From the NCBI RefSeq assembly GCF_024347355.1, contig NZ_AP025465.1, forward strand, positions 2,046,001-2,110,000: a stretch of 64,000 nt of DNA, given 5' to 3'. The translations under genes and the position numbers were made by a program. This DNA comes from Vibrio chagasii. Its GTDB lineage: Bacteria; Pseudomonadota; Gammaproteobacteria; Enterobacterales; Vibrionaceae. The first letter of the stretch is position 1; every line of letters starts with the position of its first letter. Positions 31,870-41,256 of the stretch are shown here, in pieces. The notes under the pieces were generated by a model that was not told the DNA's origin, ran no database searches, and worked only from the letters and a program-made list of their open reading frames with translations.

Positions 31870-34512
31870 TTACTCAGTGTCTTGCTCGCTATCAGAAGCG
31901 TCTGATGCTCGCTCTTCACTTGATTCAGAAACGACTGCTGCTTCAGCGTTTGCTACTTCAGCTTCGCCTTCAACAACCTCAGCTTCTTCTACTTCGTCGA
32001 TACGTTGTAGACCTACAACGTTCTCGTCGTCAGAAGTACGAATCAGTGTTACACCTTGAGTGTTACGACCAACTTGGCTCACTTCCGCAACGCGAGTACG
32101 TACTAGCGTACCTGCGTCGGTGATCATCATCATTTCGTCGCCTTCTTCAACTTGAACAGCGCCAACAACTGGGCCATTACGTTCAGAGACTTTGATAGAA
32201 ACCACACCTTGCGTTGCACGGCCTTTCGTTGGGTATTCAGCTAGTTCAGTACGCTTACCGTAACCGTTTTGAGTCACAGTTAGGATATCGCCTTCGTTAG
32301 AAGGAACAATCAACGATACTACTTGATCGTCTTCTGGAAGCTTCATACCACGAACACCAGAGGCAGTACGGCCCATTGCACGTACTTTGTCCTCGTTAAA
32401 GCGAACAACTTTGCCCGATTTAGAGAACAGCATGATGTCGCTATCACCGTTAGTAATGTCAACGCCAATCAGTGAATCATCGTCACGTAGGTTAACTGCA
32501 ATTAGGCCGTTAGCACGTACGTTTGCGAACTGATCCAGTGATGTCTTCTTAACAGTACCGTCACCCGTTGCCATGAAGATGAATTTCTCGTTAGAGAACT
32601 CAGAAACAGGCAGGATAGCCGTGATACGCTCACCTTCTTCTAGAGGAAGAATGTTAACGATAGGCTTACCACGAGCAGTACGACTTGCTAATGGCAGTTG
32701 GTAAACTTTCAGGCGGTATGTCTTACCACGAGTAGAGAAACATAGGATGTTATCGTGAGTATTAGCAACAAGCAGACGCTCAATGTAATCCTCATCTTTC
32801 ATCTTAGTTGCACTCTTACCTTTACCACCACGACGCTGAGCTTCGTAGTCGCTTAGGATTTGGTACTTAACGTAACCTGCGTTAGAAAGCGTTACTACAA
32901 CGTCTTCTTGAGCAATCAGCTCTTCCATGTCGATGTCATGAACTGCCGCTGTGATTTCTGTACGACGCTCGTCGCCATAGATTTCACGTACCGCTTCAAG
33001 TTCTTCACGGATAACTTCCATCAAACGCTCAGTGCTTGCAAGAATGTGCATTAGCTCAGCGATTTCTTCTAGAAGTGCTTTGTACTCGTCTAGAATCTTC
33101 TCGTGCTCAAGGCCAGTTAGGCGGTGAAGACGAAGTTCTAGAATTGCTTGTGCTTGTGTTTCCGTTAGGAAGTATTGACCATCGCGGATGCCGTATTGGT
33201 CTTCCAACCAATCAGGACGAGCTGCGTCAGTACCTGCACGCTCAAGCATTGAAGCAACGTTACCAAGATCCCAGCCACGAGCAACTAAGCCAGCTTTTGC
33301 GTCAGCTGGTGTTGGAGCGTTACGGATAAGTTCAATGATTTCGTCAATGTTAGCCAATGCTAGAGACAGAGCTTCAAGAATGTGTGCACGGTCGCGCGCT
33401 TTCTTCAGTTCGAAGATAGTACGACGTGTCACCACTTCACGACGGTGGTCAACGAAGCACTTAAGCATGTCTTTTAGGTTAAACAACTGTGGTTGGCCAT
33501 TGTTTAGAGCAACCATGTTGATACCGAAAGTCGTTTGCAGCTGAGTTTGTGCGTATAGGTTGTTCAGAACAACTTCACCCACAGCGTCACGCTTACATTC
33601 AATAACAATACGCATACCATCTTTATCAGATTCGTCACGTAAAGCACTGATGCCTTCTACTTTCTTATCTTTAACCAGTTCAGCAATTTTCTCGATCAAA
33701 CGAGCTTTGTTTACTTGGTAAGGGATCTCAGTAACGATAATGGTTTCTTTACCATTCTTGTCAGCTTCGATATCCGCTTTTGAACGCATGTAAACCTTAC
33801 CGCGGCCAGTCTTGTATGCATCTACGATGCCTTTACGACCACTGATAAGTGCTGCTGTCGGGAAGTCAGGACCAGGAATGTAGTCCATTAGCTCATCAAT
33901 AGTGATCTCTTCATTATTGATAAGTGCTAAACAGCCATCAACAACTTCACCTAAGTTATGAGGTGGGATGTTGGTAGCCATACCTACTGCGATACCAGAA
34001 GCACCGTTCACCAATAGGTTAGGAATTTTTGTCGGAAGAACTGCTGGGATTTGTTCAGTACCATCGTAGTTCGGTACGTAATCCACAGTTTCCTTATCAA
34101 GGTCAGCCAAAAGCTCGTGAGCAATTTTCGCCATACGAACTTCGGTATAACGCATTGCAGCCGCGGAGTCGCCATCGATAGAACCAAAGTTACCTTGGCC
34201 ATCAACTAGCATGTAACGCAGTGAGAACGGTTGAGCCATACGAACAATTGTGTCGTATACAGCACTATCACCATGCGGGTGGTATTTACCGATTACATCA
34301 CCTACTACACGAGCAGACTTTTTATATGGTTTGTTCCAATCATTACCTAGTACATTCATCGCGAACAAAACGCGGCGGTGTACTGGTTTTAGGCCATCAC
34401 GCACATCTGGAAGGGCACGACCAACGATGACGGACATCGCATAGTCTAGGTATGAACCTCTAAGCTCATCTTCAATATTTACGGGCGTGATCTCTTTCGC
34501 TAGATCGCTCAT
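31870..34512 (-). CDS. gyrA: DNA gyrase subunit A
   Basis: An 880-residue subunit that breaks and rejoins DNA during negative supercoiling, with GyrB in an A2B2 complex. The active-site tyrosine is Y122 ([10 protein letters not shown]). The quinolone-resistance region reads [13 protein letters not shown] with S83 and D87, the common susceptible-type residues. The GyrA box QRRGGKG is in the C-terminal beta-pinwheel, which is needed for wrapping. An acidic tail of about 40 residues (rich in E, S, D, A) ends the protein, as in other gammaproteobacteria. It is divergent from ubiG, as in E. coli. The ATG start at 34512 and [20 protein letters not shown] are typical. Confidence 0.98.
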   Translation of the reverse strand: MSDLAKEITPVNIEDELRGSYLDYAMSVIVGRALPDVRDGLKPVHRRVLFAMNVLGNDWNKPYKKSARVVGDVIGKYHPHGDSAVYDTIVRMAQPFSLRYMLVDGQGNFGSIDGDSAAAMRYTEVRMAKIAHELLADLDKETVDYVPNYDGTEQIPAVLPTKIPNLLVNGASGIAVGMATNIPPHNLGEVVDGCLALINNEEITIDELMDYIPGPDFPTAALISGRKGIVDAYKTGRGKVYMRSKADIEADKNGKETIIVTEIPYQVNKARLIEKIAELVKDKKVEGISALRDESDKDGMRIVIECKRDAVGEVVLNNLYAQTQLQTTFGINMVALNNGQPQLFNLKDMLKCFVDHRREVVTRRTIFELKKARDRAHILEALSLALANIDEIIELIRNAPTPADAKAGLVARGWDLGNVASMLERAGTDAARPDWLEDQYGIRDGQYFLTETQAQAILELRLHRLTGLEHEKILDEYKALLEEIAELMHILASTERLMEVIREELEAVREIYGDERRTEITAAVHDIDMEELIAQEDVVVTLSNAGYVKYQILSDYEAQRRGGKGKSATKMKDEDYIERLLVANTHDNILCFSTRGKTYRLKVYQLPLASRTARGKPIVNILPLEEGERITAILPVSEFSNEKFIFMATGDGTVKKTSLDQFANVRANGLIAVNLRDDDSLIGVDITNGDSDIMLFSKSGKVVRFNEDKVRAMGRTASGVRGMKLPEDDQVVSLIVPSNEGDILTVTQNGYGKRTELAEYPTKGRATQGVVSIKVSERNGPVVGAVQVEEGDEMMMITDAGTLVRTRVAEVSQVGRNTQGVTLIRTSDDENVVGLQRIDEVEEAEVVEGEAEVANAEAAVVSESSEERASDASDSEQDTE

Positions 34513-34803
34513 AGAGCCATTTTCCCTCTATAGTCAGATCGTATATTTGAATACGTATAAGACCGAAAAATATAACACAAATTTACCTACGGAGGCATCA
34601 CTTTCCCTATCCTTTTACCATCTTGTGACCCTTGTAGCCAATCAATTGATGAGAAATTGCACCTCAGCATCATATCTCGCTGAAACATGGTCACTTTACA
34701 TCCAATAAATTCGCAAAATTGTAGATCTTCTGGTCAGCACGAAAAGGCAAGTTATAATGCCTGCAATTTCATGGATGCATTATTTAACTTGGAAATGCCG
34801 ATT

Positions 34804-35514
34804 ATGACTAAATCACAGAACGTAGACCCAGCAGAAATTAAGAAATTCGAAGACATGGCGTCGCGCTGGTGGGATCTCGAAGGCGAGTTTAAGCCTCTAC
34901 ACCAAATCAACCCACTTCGCCTAAATTACGTGCTAGAAAAAACCGAAGGCTTGTTTGGTAAGAAAGTCCTCGATGTTGGCTGCGGCGGCGGTATTTTAGC
35001 GGAGAGCATGGCTGTTGAAGGTGCAGTAGTCACTGGCTTAGATATGGGCAAAGAGCCACTCGAAGTGGCACGTCTTCATGCACTAGAAACCGGTACCAAG
35101 CTAGATTACATCCAAAGCACGATTGAAGACCATGCAGAGCAAAACCCGCAAACTTATGATGTGGTGACTTGTATGGAAATGCTCGAGCATGTACCAGACC
35201 CACAATCCGTGATTACCGCGTGTTCAAAATTGGTGAAACCAGGCGGACATGTGTTCTTCTCTACGTTGAACCGTAATTTCAAATCTTACCTGTTCGCGAT
35301 TGTTGGCGCAGAAAAACTGCTTAGAATTGTTCCTGAAGGCACACATGAGCATGACAAGTTCATTCGCCCAGCGGAGCTAATCAAGATGATCGATAACACC
35401 CCACTTCAAGAATTAGGCATCACTGGACTGCACTATAATCCGTTAACAGACAGTTACCGTTTAGGGCAAAATGTAGATGTTAACTACATAGTTCATACGC
35501 AAAATTTCGCCTAA
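34804..35514 (+). CDS. ubiG: Ubiquinone biosynthesis O-methyltransferase
   Basis: A 236-residue SAM-dependent enzyme that carries out both O-methylations in ubiquinone synthesis. The SAM motif VLDVGCGGG is at about 55-63, followed by VTGLDMG and the post-motif [14 protein letters not shown]. The frame is open upstream to 34687, but the ATG at 34804 ([20 protein letters not shown]) matches UbiG proteins. It is divergent from gyrA, as in E. coli and most Vibrio; the 291 bp between them should hold both promoters, but I cannot fix their elements. A terminator follows at 35569-35600. Confidence 0.95.
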   Translation: MTKSQNVDPAEIKKFEDMASRWWDLEGEFKPLHQINPLRLNYVLEKTEGLFGKKVLDVGCGGGILAESMAVEGAVVTGLDMGKEPLEVARLHALETGTKLDYIQSTIEDHAEQNPQTYDVVTCMEMLEHVPDPQSVITACSKLVKPGGHVFFSTLNRNFKSYLFAIVGAEKLLRIVPEGTHEHDKFIRPAELIKMIDNTPLQELGITGLHYNPLTDSYRLGQNVDVNYIVHTQNFA

Positions 35515-35568
35515 CCAATATCAAAAATCCAACCGTAAAATCTTTTATAAAAAAAGACTAATGAAAAG

Positions 35569-35600
35569 AGTTGCAATTAACATAAGTTTGCGACTTTTTT
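35569..35600 (+). terminator. Terminator of ubiG
   Basis: The stem AGTTGCAA (35569-35576) pairs with TTGCGACT (one G-T pair) and is followed by six T ending at 35600. Confidence 0.7.
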
Positions 35601-35812
35601 CAGTCTAAATTTCGTGCGCCAGCTTCCATTTTAACCACCTCGATTTAAATTTAATCGCCGAAAATCCATCGCTCATTTTGCCCAAAGATCAAGGTATTTT
35701 TTTTTATCAGCGTGCAAAAATAAAGCATCCTTAAAAGGCGAGTTTTATACAATCAAGTGACATCTAACCTCATCAGTTAGTGGTCACTTACAGTTTTTTT
35801 TCAATCCACCAC

Positions 35813-35821
35813 TTATCCACA
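35813..35821 (+). promoter_or_regulatory. DnaA box upstream of nrdA
   Basis: TTATCCACA is a perfect high-affinity DnaA box. DnaA is a known regulator of nrdAB in E. coli, so its position 200 bp upstream of nrdA is meaningful. Confidence 0.6.
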
Positions 35822-35890
35822 AGCAACCCCATTTCTTTACCTTGAAAAATGTCAGTTGTAGCACTATCTTGTAACCCAACAAACAAATGA

Positions 35891-35927
35891 CCCCTATATG
35901 TTGTGTTTGAACTACAATATATGGGTA
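35891..35927. promoter_or_regulatory. Pair of NrdR-like boxes upstream of nrdA
   Basis: Box 1 (35891-35906) contains CTATATGTTGTGT and matches 13 of 16 positions of the NrdR consensus (acaCwATATaTwGtgt). Box 2 (35912-35927) contains CAATATAT and is weaker. The start-to-start distance of 21 bp is about two helical turns, as expected for cooperative NrdR binding. They lie about 100 bp before nrdA. Confidence 0.5.
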
Positions 35928-36023
35928 GACCAAGATCACAAAGCCGAAACGTAATTTACAAAAATTACACAGAAATAGACAAAAACACGGCCTTGTTCAG
36001 TTTTGTTAGGGAAATTAAGCAGA

Positions 36024-38306
36024 ATGAACCAACAACTTACTGTTACTAAGCGTAACGGGCGCAAAGAAACGATCGATTTAGAAAAAATCCATCGCGTGAT
36101 TACATGGGCAGCGGAAGGCTTGCACAATGTTTCAGTATCACAAGTAGAATTGAAAGCTCACATTCAGTTTTACGATGGCATTACCACTACTGATATCCAT
36201 GAGACAATCATCAAGTCAGCAGCGGATCTAATCTCTGAAGAGACTCCAGATTACCAATATCTTGCAGCACGTCTGTCAGTATTCCACCTACGTAAGAAAG
36301 CGTACGGCGAATACGAGCCACCTGCACTTTACGACCACGTTGCAAAACTGGTTGATATGGGTAAATACGATAGCCACCTAATGGAAGACTACACGAAGGC
36401 TGAGTTCGACGAACTTGACTCGTACATCGACCATAAGCGTGACTTAGATTTTTCTTACGCAGCGGTTAAACAGCTTGAAGGTAAATACTTCGTACAAAAC
36501 CGTGTAACGAAAGAAATCTACGAGAGTGCTCAGTTCCTTTACATTCTAGTTGCTGCATGTCTATTCGCTAAATACCCGAAATCGACTCGTCTTGACTACA
36601 TCAAACGTTTCTACGACGCATCGTCTACGTTTAAGATTTCTCTACCTACACCGATCATGTCTGGTGTACGTACTCCTACTCGTCAATTCAGTTCTTGTGT
36701 ACTGATCGAGTGTGGTGACAGCCTTGATTCTATCAACGCAACAGCAAGCTCAATTGTTCGTTACGTATCTCAACGTGCTGGTATTGGTATCAACGCAGGT
36801 CGTATCCGTGCGCTTGGCTCTGAAATCCGTAATGGTGAAGCGTTCCACACTGGCTGTATCCCTTTCTACAAATACTTCCAAACAGCAGTAAAATGTTGTT
36901 CTCAAGGTGGTGTTCGTGGTGGTGCGGCAACGGTATTCTACCCACTATGGCACGGTGAAGTTCAGTCTCTACTAGTACTGAAGAACAACCGTGGTGTTGA
37001 AGAGAACCGTGTTCGTCACATGGATTACGGCGTACAGCTGAACAAGCTTATGTACTCCCGCCTAGTTCAAGGTGGCAACATCAGCTTGTTCTCACCTTCT
37101 GACGTACCAGGCCTATACGACGCGTTCTTCGAAAATCAAGAGCGCTTTGAAGAGCTGTACGTTAAGTACGAAAACGATCCGTCAATCAAGCGTGAAACAG
37201 TAAAAGCAGTAGAGCTATTCTCTCTACTAATGCAAGAGCGTGCTTCTACTGGTCGTATCTACATTCAGAACGTTGACCACTGTAATACACACAGCCCGTT
37301 TGACTCTGAAGTTGCACCTGTTCGTCAATCGAACCTATGTCTAGAAATTGCGCTGCCAACTAAGCCGCTTTCTAACGTAGAAGATGACGAAGGCGAAATT
37401 GCACTATGTACGCTTTCAGCATTTAACCTTGGCGCAATCAACGAACTGGATGACCTAGCAGAGCTTTCTGAACTGGTTGTTCGTGCTCTAGACGCACTTC
37501 TTGATTACCAAGACTACCCGCTTCCAGCAGCATACAAGTCGACAATGAACCGTCGTACTCTAGGTGTAGGTGTTATCAACTACGCATACTACCTAGCGAA
37601 GAATGGTGTGAAGTACTCTGACGGCAGCGCAAATGGCCTGACTCACCGTACTTTTGAAGCGATTCAATACCACCTACTAAAAGCGTCTGTTGAACTAGCG
37701 AAAGAGCAAGGTCGTTGCCCATCTTTCCACGAGACTAACTACGCGAAAGGCCTACTGCCAATCGATACTTACAAGAAAGATATCGACTTAGTATGTGATG
37801 AGCCTCTGCACTACGATTGGGATGCGCTACGTGAAGAGATCATGGAGCACGGTCTGCGTAACTCTACGCTAACTGCGCTTATGCCTTCTGAGACTTCGTC
37901 TCAAATCTCGAACGCGACTAACGGTATCGAGCCACCACGTGGTTACGTATCAGTGAAAGCATCGAAAGACGGCATCCTGAAGCAAGTGGTTCCAGATTTC
38001 CTAAATCTTAAAGAGAACTACGAGCTACTTTGGAACATTGGTTCTAACGACGGTTACCTACACCTAGTGGGTATCATGCAAAAATTCGTTGACCAAGCTA
38101 TCTCTGCAAACACTAACTATGATCCAAGTGTTTACGACAGCGGTAAAGTACCAATGAAGAAGCTGCTTCAAGACCTACTAACTGCATACAAGTTTGGTGT
38201 TAAGACTCTTTACTACCATAACACTCGTGATGGTGCAAAAGACGACCAAGGTGACGCAGTAACAGTGCCGGAAGAAGATTGTGAAGGCGGCGGTTGTAAG
38301 ATCTAA
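36024..38306 (+). CDS. nrdA: Class Ia ribonucleotide reductase alpha subunit
   Basis: A 760-residue large subunit that reduces ribonucleoside diphosphates to deoxyribonucleotides. It has an N-terminal ATP cone (VTKRNGRKETIDLEKIHRVI), the catalytic-barrel cysteines (SSCVLIECGDSLDS), the motif NLCLEIALPT, ALMPSETSSQISNATNGIEP, and the C-terminal redox pair in CEGGGCKI. The frame is open for seven more codons upstream, but the ATG at 36024 gives the usual start MNQQLTVTKR. It is followed by nrdB 102 bp downstream, with a strong hairpin between. Confidence 0.97.
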   Translation: MNQQLTVTKRNGRKETIDLEKIHRVITWAAEGLHNVSVSQVELKAHIQFYDGITTTDIHETIIKSAADLISEETPDYQYLAARLSVFHLRKKAYGEYEPPALYDHVAKLVDMGKYDSHLMEDYTKAEFDELDSYIDHKRDLDFSYAAVKQLEGKYFVQNRVTKEIYESAQFLYILVAACLFAKYPKSTRLDYIKRFYDASSTFKISLPTPIMSGVRTPTRQFSSCVLIECGDSLDSINATASSIVRYVSQRAGIGINAGRIRALGSEIRNGEAFHTGCIPFYKYFQTAVKCCSQGGVRGGAATVFYPLWHGEVQSLLVLKNNRGVEENRVRHMDYGVQLNKLMYSRLVQGGNISLFSPSDVPGLYDAFFENQERFEELYVKYENDPSIKRETVKAVELFSLLMQERASTGRIYIQNVDHCNTHSPFDSEVAPVRQSNLCLEIALPTKPLSNVEDDEGEIALCTLSAFNLGAINELDDLAELSELVVRALDALLDYQDYPLPAAYKSTMNRRTLGVGVINYAYYLAKNGVKYSDGSANGLTHRTFEAIQYHLLKASVELAKEQGRCPSFHETNYAKGLLPIDTYKKDIDLVCDEPLHYDWDALREEIMEHGLRNSTLTALMPSETSSQISNATNGIEPPRGYVSVKASKDGILKQVVPDFLNLKENYELLWNIGSNDGYLHLVGIMQKFVDQAISANTNYDPSVYDSGKVPMKKLLQDLLTAYKFGVKTLYYHNTRDGAKDDQGDAVTVPEEDCEGGGCKI

Positions 38307-38325
38307 ACCGCAGTAAAACATTAAG

Positions 38326-38354
38326 ACCCCAGAGAAGTTATCTTCTCTGGGTTT
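38326..38354 (+). other. Hairpin between nrdA and nrdB
   Basis: A 10-bp stem (CCCAGAGAAG at 38328-38337, CTTCTCTGGG at 38342-38351) has a 4-nt loop and is followed by TTTAAAG rather than a clean T-run. It may be a partial terminator or an mRNA-stability element setting the nrdA:nrdB ratio. Confidence 0.6.
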
Positions 38355-38408
38355 AAAGCATTAACAGGGTTCGTTTTATAACGAGTCTTTAAAGGATTTG
38401 AGGCATTT

Positions 38409-39542
38409 ATGGCTTACAGTACTTTTTCTCAGAAAAAAAATGACCAGCTAAAAGAACCAATGTTCCTAGGTCAGTCGGTTAACGTTGCACGTTACGACCA
38501 ACAAAAATTCGAAATCTTCGAAAAGCTTATCGAGAAGCAACTTTCTTTCTTCTGGCGTCCAGAAGAAGTAGACGTGTCTAGCGACCGTATCGACTACAAC
38601 AAGCTTCCTGAGCATGAAAAGCACATCTTCATCTCTAACCTGAAGTACCAAACACTGCTGGATTCTATCCAAGGCCGTAGCCCGAACGTTGCCCTACTTC
38701 CGCTAGTATCACTACCAGAAGTTGAAACTTGGATTGAGACTTGGTCTTTCTCTGAAACGATTCACTCTCGTTCTTACACGCACATCATTCGTAACATAGT
38801 GAACGATCCAGGTCTAGTATTTGACGACATCGTTGAAAACGAAGAGATCCTAAAGCGTGCTAAAGACATCGCGTTCTACTACGACGACCTAATTAAGCTA
38901 ACCGCTGATTACCATCGTTACGGCGAAGGCAACCACAACATCAACGGCGAAGACGTTAAGATTTCTCTTCACGACCTGAAGAAGAAACTTTACCTATGTC
39001 TAATGTCGGTAAACGCACTAGAAGCAATCCGTTTCTACGTGAGTTTCGCATGTTCATTTGCATTCGCTGAGCGTGAGCTAATGGAAGGTAACGCAAAAAT
39101 CATCAAGCTAATCGCTCGTGATGAAGCGCTTCACCTGACCGGTACTCAGCACATGATCAACTTGCTACGTAACGGTCAAGACGACTTCGCATTCATGCAA
39201 ATTGCTGAAGAATGCAAGCAAGAGTGTTTCGACCTATTCAAGCAAGCAGCTGAGCAAGAGAAAGAGTGGGCAGAATACCTATTCAAAGACGGCTCTATGA
39301 TTGGCCTGAACAAAGACATTCTTTGCCAATACGTTGAGTACATCACCAACATCCGTATGCAGGCCGTTGGTCTAGGTACCGCTTACCCAGAAGCAACATC
39401 AAACCCAATTCCATGGATCAACGCTTGGTTGTCTTCTGATAACGTACAAGTTGCTCCGCAAGAAGCAGAAATCAGTTCTTACCTAGTTGGTCAGATCGAC
39501 AACGAAGTGAAAGCTGACGACTTTGAAGGATTTGAGCTGTAA
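38409..39542 (+). CDS. nrdB: Class Ia ribonucleotide reductase beta subunit
   Basis: A 377-residue subunit that holds the diiron-tyrosyl radical cofactor. Iron ligands and the radical environment appear in [40 protein letters not shown], and [24 protein letters not shown] further on. The stop overlaps the ATG of yfaE by one base (TAATG). Length and order nrdA-nrdB-yfaE match E. coli. Confidence 0.97.
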   Translation: MAYSTFSQKKNDQLKEPMFLGQSVNVARYDQQKFEIFEKLIEKQLSFFWRPEEVDVSSDRIDYNKLPEHEKHIFISNLKYQTLLDSIQGRSPNVALLPLVSLPEVETWIETWSFSETIHSRSYTHIIRNIVNDPGLVFDDIVENEEILKRAKDIAFYYDDLIKLTADYHRYGEGNHNINGEDVKISLHDLKKKLYLCLMSVNALEAIRFYVSFACSFAFAERELMEGNAKIIKLIARDEALHLTGTQHMINLLRNGQDDFAFMQIAEECKQECFDLFKQAAEQEKEWAEYLFKDGSMIGLNKDILCQYVEYITNIRMQAVGLGTAYPEATSNPIPWINAWLSSDNVQVAPQEAEISSYLVGQIDNEVKADDFEGFEL

Positions 39543-39820
39543 TGCCAACAATCAAAATCAACAAGCTAACTTCAATTGAATCTAACCCTTCAAATACGCT
39601 ATTGGAAACAATGGAACAAGCTGGGTTAGAACCAGAATACAACTGCCGAGATGGTCACTGTGGCGCATGCCGCTGTACGTTGGATTCTGGTGAGGTTGAG
39701 TACGTTGGTTTTGCTATGGCTTACACGCAAGGCAACGAGATTTTGCCTTGTATCTGCAAAGCGAAATCCGATCTATCGCTGAGTAACGTGATTCATCGAA
39801 ACAAGCAAAAGCGTGCTTAA
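39542..39820 (+). CDS. yfaE: 2Fe-2S ferredoxin YfaE, diiron cofactor maintenance
   Basis: A 92-residue plant-type ferredoxin with cysteines in YNCRDGHCGACRCTLD and LPCICKAKS. In E. coli YfaE reduces the diferric centre of NrdB to maintain or repair the tyrosyl radical. It is coupled to nrdB by a one-base overlap and is followed by a strong terminator. Confidence 0.93.
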   Translation: MPTIKINKLTSIESNPSNTLLETMEQAGLEPEYNCRDGHCGACRCTLDSGEVEYVGFAMAYTQGNEILPCICKAKSDLSLSNVIHRNKQKRA

Positions 39821-39898
39821 TCCAATCGGCTTAAGTACGCTATGTTCCGAAGAGAATGAGTTAAGCGAAGATTAGAGACTTCAAAGCAATACAGATTA

Positions 39899-39938
39899 GA
39901 AAGGGTCCGCTTCCTCTTGGAATGCGGACCCTTTTTCT
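39899..39938. terminator. Bidirectional terminator after yfaE and napF
   Basis: The stem AAGGGTCCGC (39901-39910) / GCGGACCCTT (39924-39933) is flanked by T-rich sequence on the plus strand and also serves the minus-strand ferredoxin gene that ends at 39976. Confidence 0.88.
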
Positions 39939-39975
39939 ATTCGAGTCTTTAGTTCTCAAGCATCAAACCAGATGT

Positions 39976-40491
39976 TTACTGTTGAGTCAGGTTCAATGTC
40001 ACCGAACCGATGTAACAAGCGCTTCGACACTCTCCACAGCCATTGCACTTATCTTGAGCAACCGTAGGTAACTCCCCGGCCTCAATCTGTATTGCGCCCG
40101 CTGAACACGCAGATTGGCAGGCATGACAGTCCATTTGCATATAGTTATTGCAGCTATCAGCAAAGTTAGGTTTTAAATCAATGTAAGGCGTGACCGTTGG
40201 GTGAAGCGCACCAGTCGGACACACTTCACTGCACTTGTTGCACATAGAGCAGCTGTTGTAATCCAAATTGAGCAGCGCGCTGCCCTCTTGTATCTCAATA
40301 ACACTGTTTGGGCACGCTTGCTCACACAAGCCACAGCCATCACACAGACGCTCAAACAGCACTTCATCAACGGCTCGCGGTGGCCTAGCATGTAAACGCT
40401 TTGATTTCTCTTCATAACTGGCTGCGGCTTGAACAGGTTTAGACAACCGAGTTAAAAAACCACGCCTATTTGAATTTACTTGCTCAGACAT
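39976..40491 (-). CDS. NapF-like ferredoxin-type protein
   Basis: A 171-residue iron-sulfur protein. An N-terminal segment NRRGFLTRLSKP resembles that of NapF. Cysteine groups for [4Fe-4S] clusters are CDGCGLCEQACP, CSMCNKCSEVCP and CNGCGECRSACY, with an extra CHACQSACS between. NapF proteins interact with molybdoenzyme precursors in the cytoplasm. It overlaps the DmsD-like gene by one base, so here the partner is likely the DMSO reductase rather than Nap; no other nap genes are in view. Function is inferred. Confidence 0.87.
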   Translation of the reverse strand: MSEQVNSNRRGFLTRLSKPVQAAASYEEKSKRLHARPPRAVDEVLFERLCDGCGLCEQACPNSVIEIQEGSALLNLDYNSCSMCNKCSEVCPTGALHPTVTPYIDLKPNFADSCNNYMQMDCHACQSACSAGAIQIEAGELPTVAQDKCNGCGECRSACYIGSVTLNLTQQ

Positions 40492-41057
40492 TAATCAATA
40501 TATAACTTTTTAGTAGCAACGCTTAATTTATATTCAGATGTTAGGTAATTAAGCCAATCAATTACACTAACTGATAACTTCTTATAAAAGGATAGTTCTG
40601 ACTTTTTATTTAGAGTTTCTAAATATACAAAAGACCAAGTTAATAAATGAGACTCAAGTAATTCACGAGCTGAATTTATATTGTTATTTTCTAACAAATA
40701 GGCGTGAGCGAATAACATTAGACCAAACTGATCTTCGGGCTCTCTTAAACCAGTATCTAATTCAATTTGATTTAATTCTAAAAACTGTCGATACGCGACC
40801 GTTGACTCGCCAAACACAACACGGTCTTTATCGAGGTAAACCGAGCCCCATGGTGGTGCTGGCATCTCTCCAACCCCTTCAAACAGGCGGCTAAACTCGG
40901 CTGTTAAGTCATCCTCCTGTTCATTTTGAACGGCTAATAAACAATCTTCTGATAATACTTGGTTCTCAACGAGAGCTTGAACAATCTCTATTAACTGCTC
41001 TTTACTTTTTGCTTGATAGAATATTGAGCCAAGTAATTTGTTCGTATCGATAATCAT
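40491..41057 (-). CDS. dmsD: TorD/DmsD family molybdoenzyme chaperone
   Basis: A 188-residue helical cytoplasmic chaperone that binds the twin-arginine leader of a DMSO reductase-type enzyme and guides cofactor insertion before Tat export. Visible family marks are MPAPPWGSVYLDKDRVVFG near residues 75-90 and the EPEDQFGLMLFAHAYLL segment. It is divergent from dmsA and overlaps the NapF-like gene. It is close to DmsD by motif and by position, but TorD-family assignment to a single substrate is inference. The coding region is more AT-rich than its neighbours. Confidence 0.85.
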   Translation of the reverse strand: MIIDTNKLLGSIFYQAKSKEQLIEIVQALVENQVLSEDCLLAVQNEQEDDLTAEFSRLFEGVGEMPAPPWGSVYLDKDRVVFGESTVAYRQFLELNQIELDTGLREPEDQFGLMLFAHAYLLENNNINSARELLESHLLTWSFVYLETLNKKSELSFYKKLSVSVIDWLNYLTSEYKLSVATKKLYID

Positions 41058-41165
41058 TATTATTTACATCGTAATAGGTTTTAAAACTGATTATATAAAT
41101 CAAACCATTTCATTCTTTGATCTAATTTATACATTCAATTCATAAACTTTAAATTTCACACTTAT

Positions 41166-41179
41166 TTGACGCTCATCAA
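41166..41179 (+). promoter_or_regulatory. FNR-like site upstream of dmsA
   Basis: TTGAC-N4-ATCAA matches the FNR consensus at nine of ten positions. It lies about 80-90 bp before the dmsA ATG at 41257, in the 199-bp gap between divergent dmsD and dmsA. It fits anaerobic induction. Confidence 0.6.
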
Positions 41180-41256
41180 TCAACATTTAAATATTAAAAG
41201 ACAAAAGTAAAACTACCTATAAAGTGCTACCCATCAATAACAATAGGCATCTTAGA

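Larger units (their letters stand above)
35515..36023. promoter_or_regulatory. ubiG-nrdA intergenic control region
   Basis: A 509-bp gene-free stretch. It holds a terminator for ubiG (stem AGTTGCAA / TTGCGACT, about 35569-35595, then T-run), a perfect DnaA box at 35813-35821 and two NrdR-like boxes at 35891-35927. These fit cell-cycle and nucleotide control of nrdAB. The rest is AT-rich without clear features. Confidence 0.6.
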
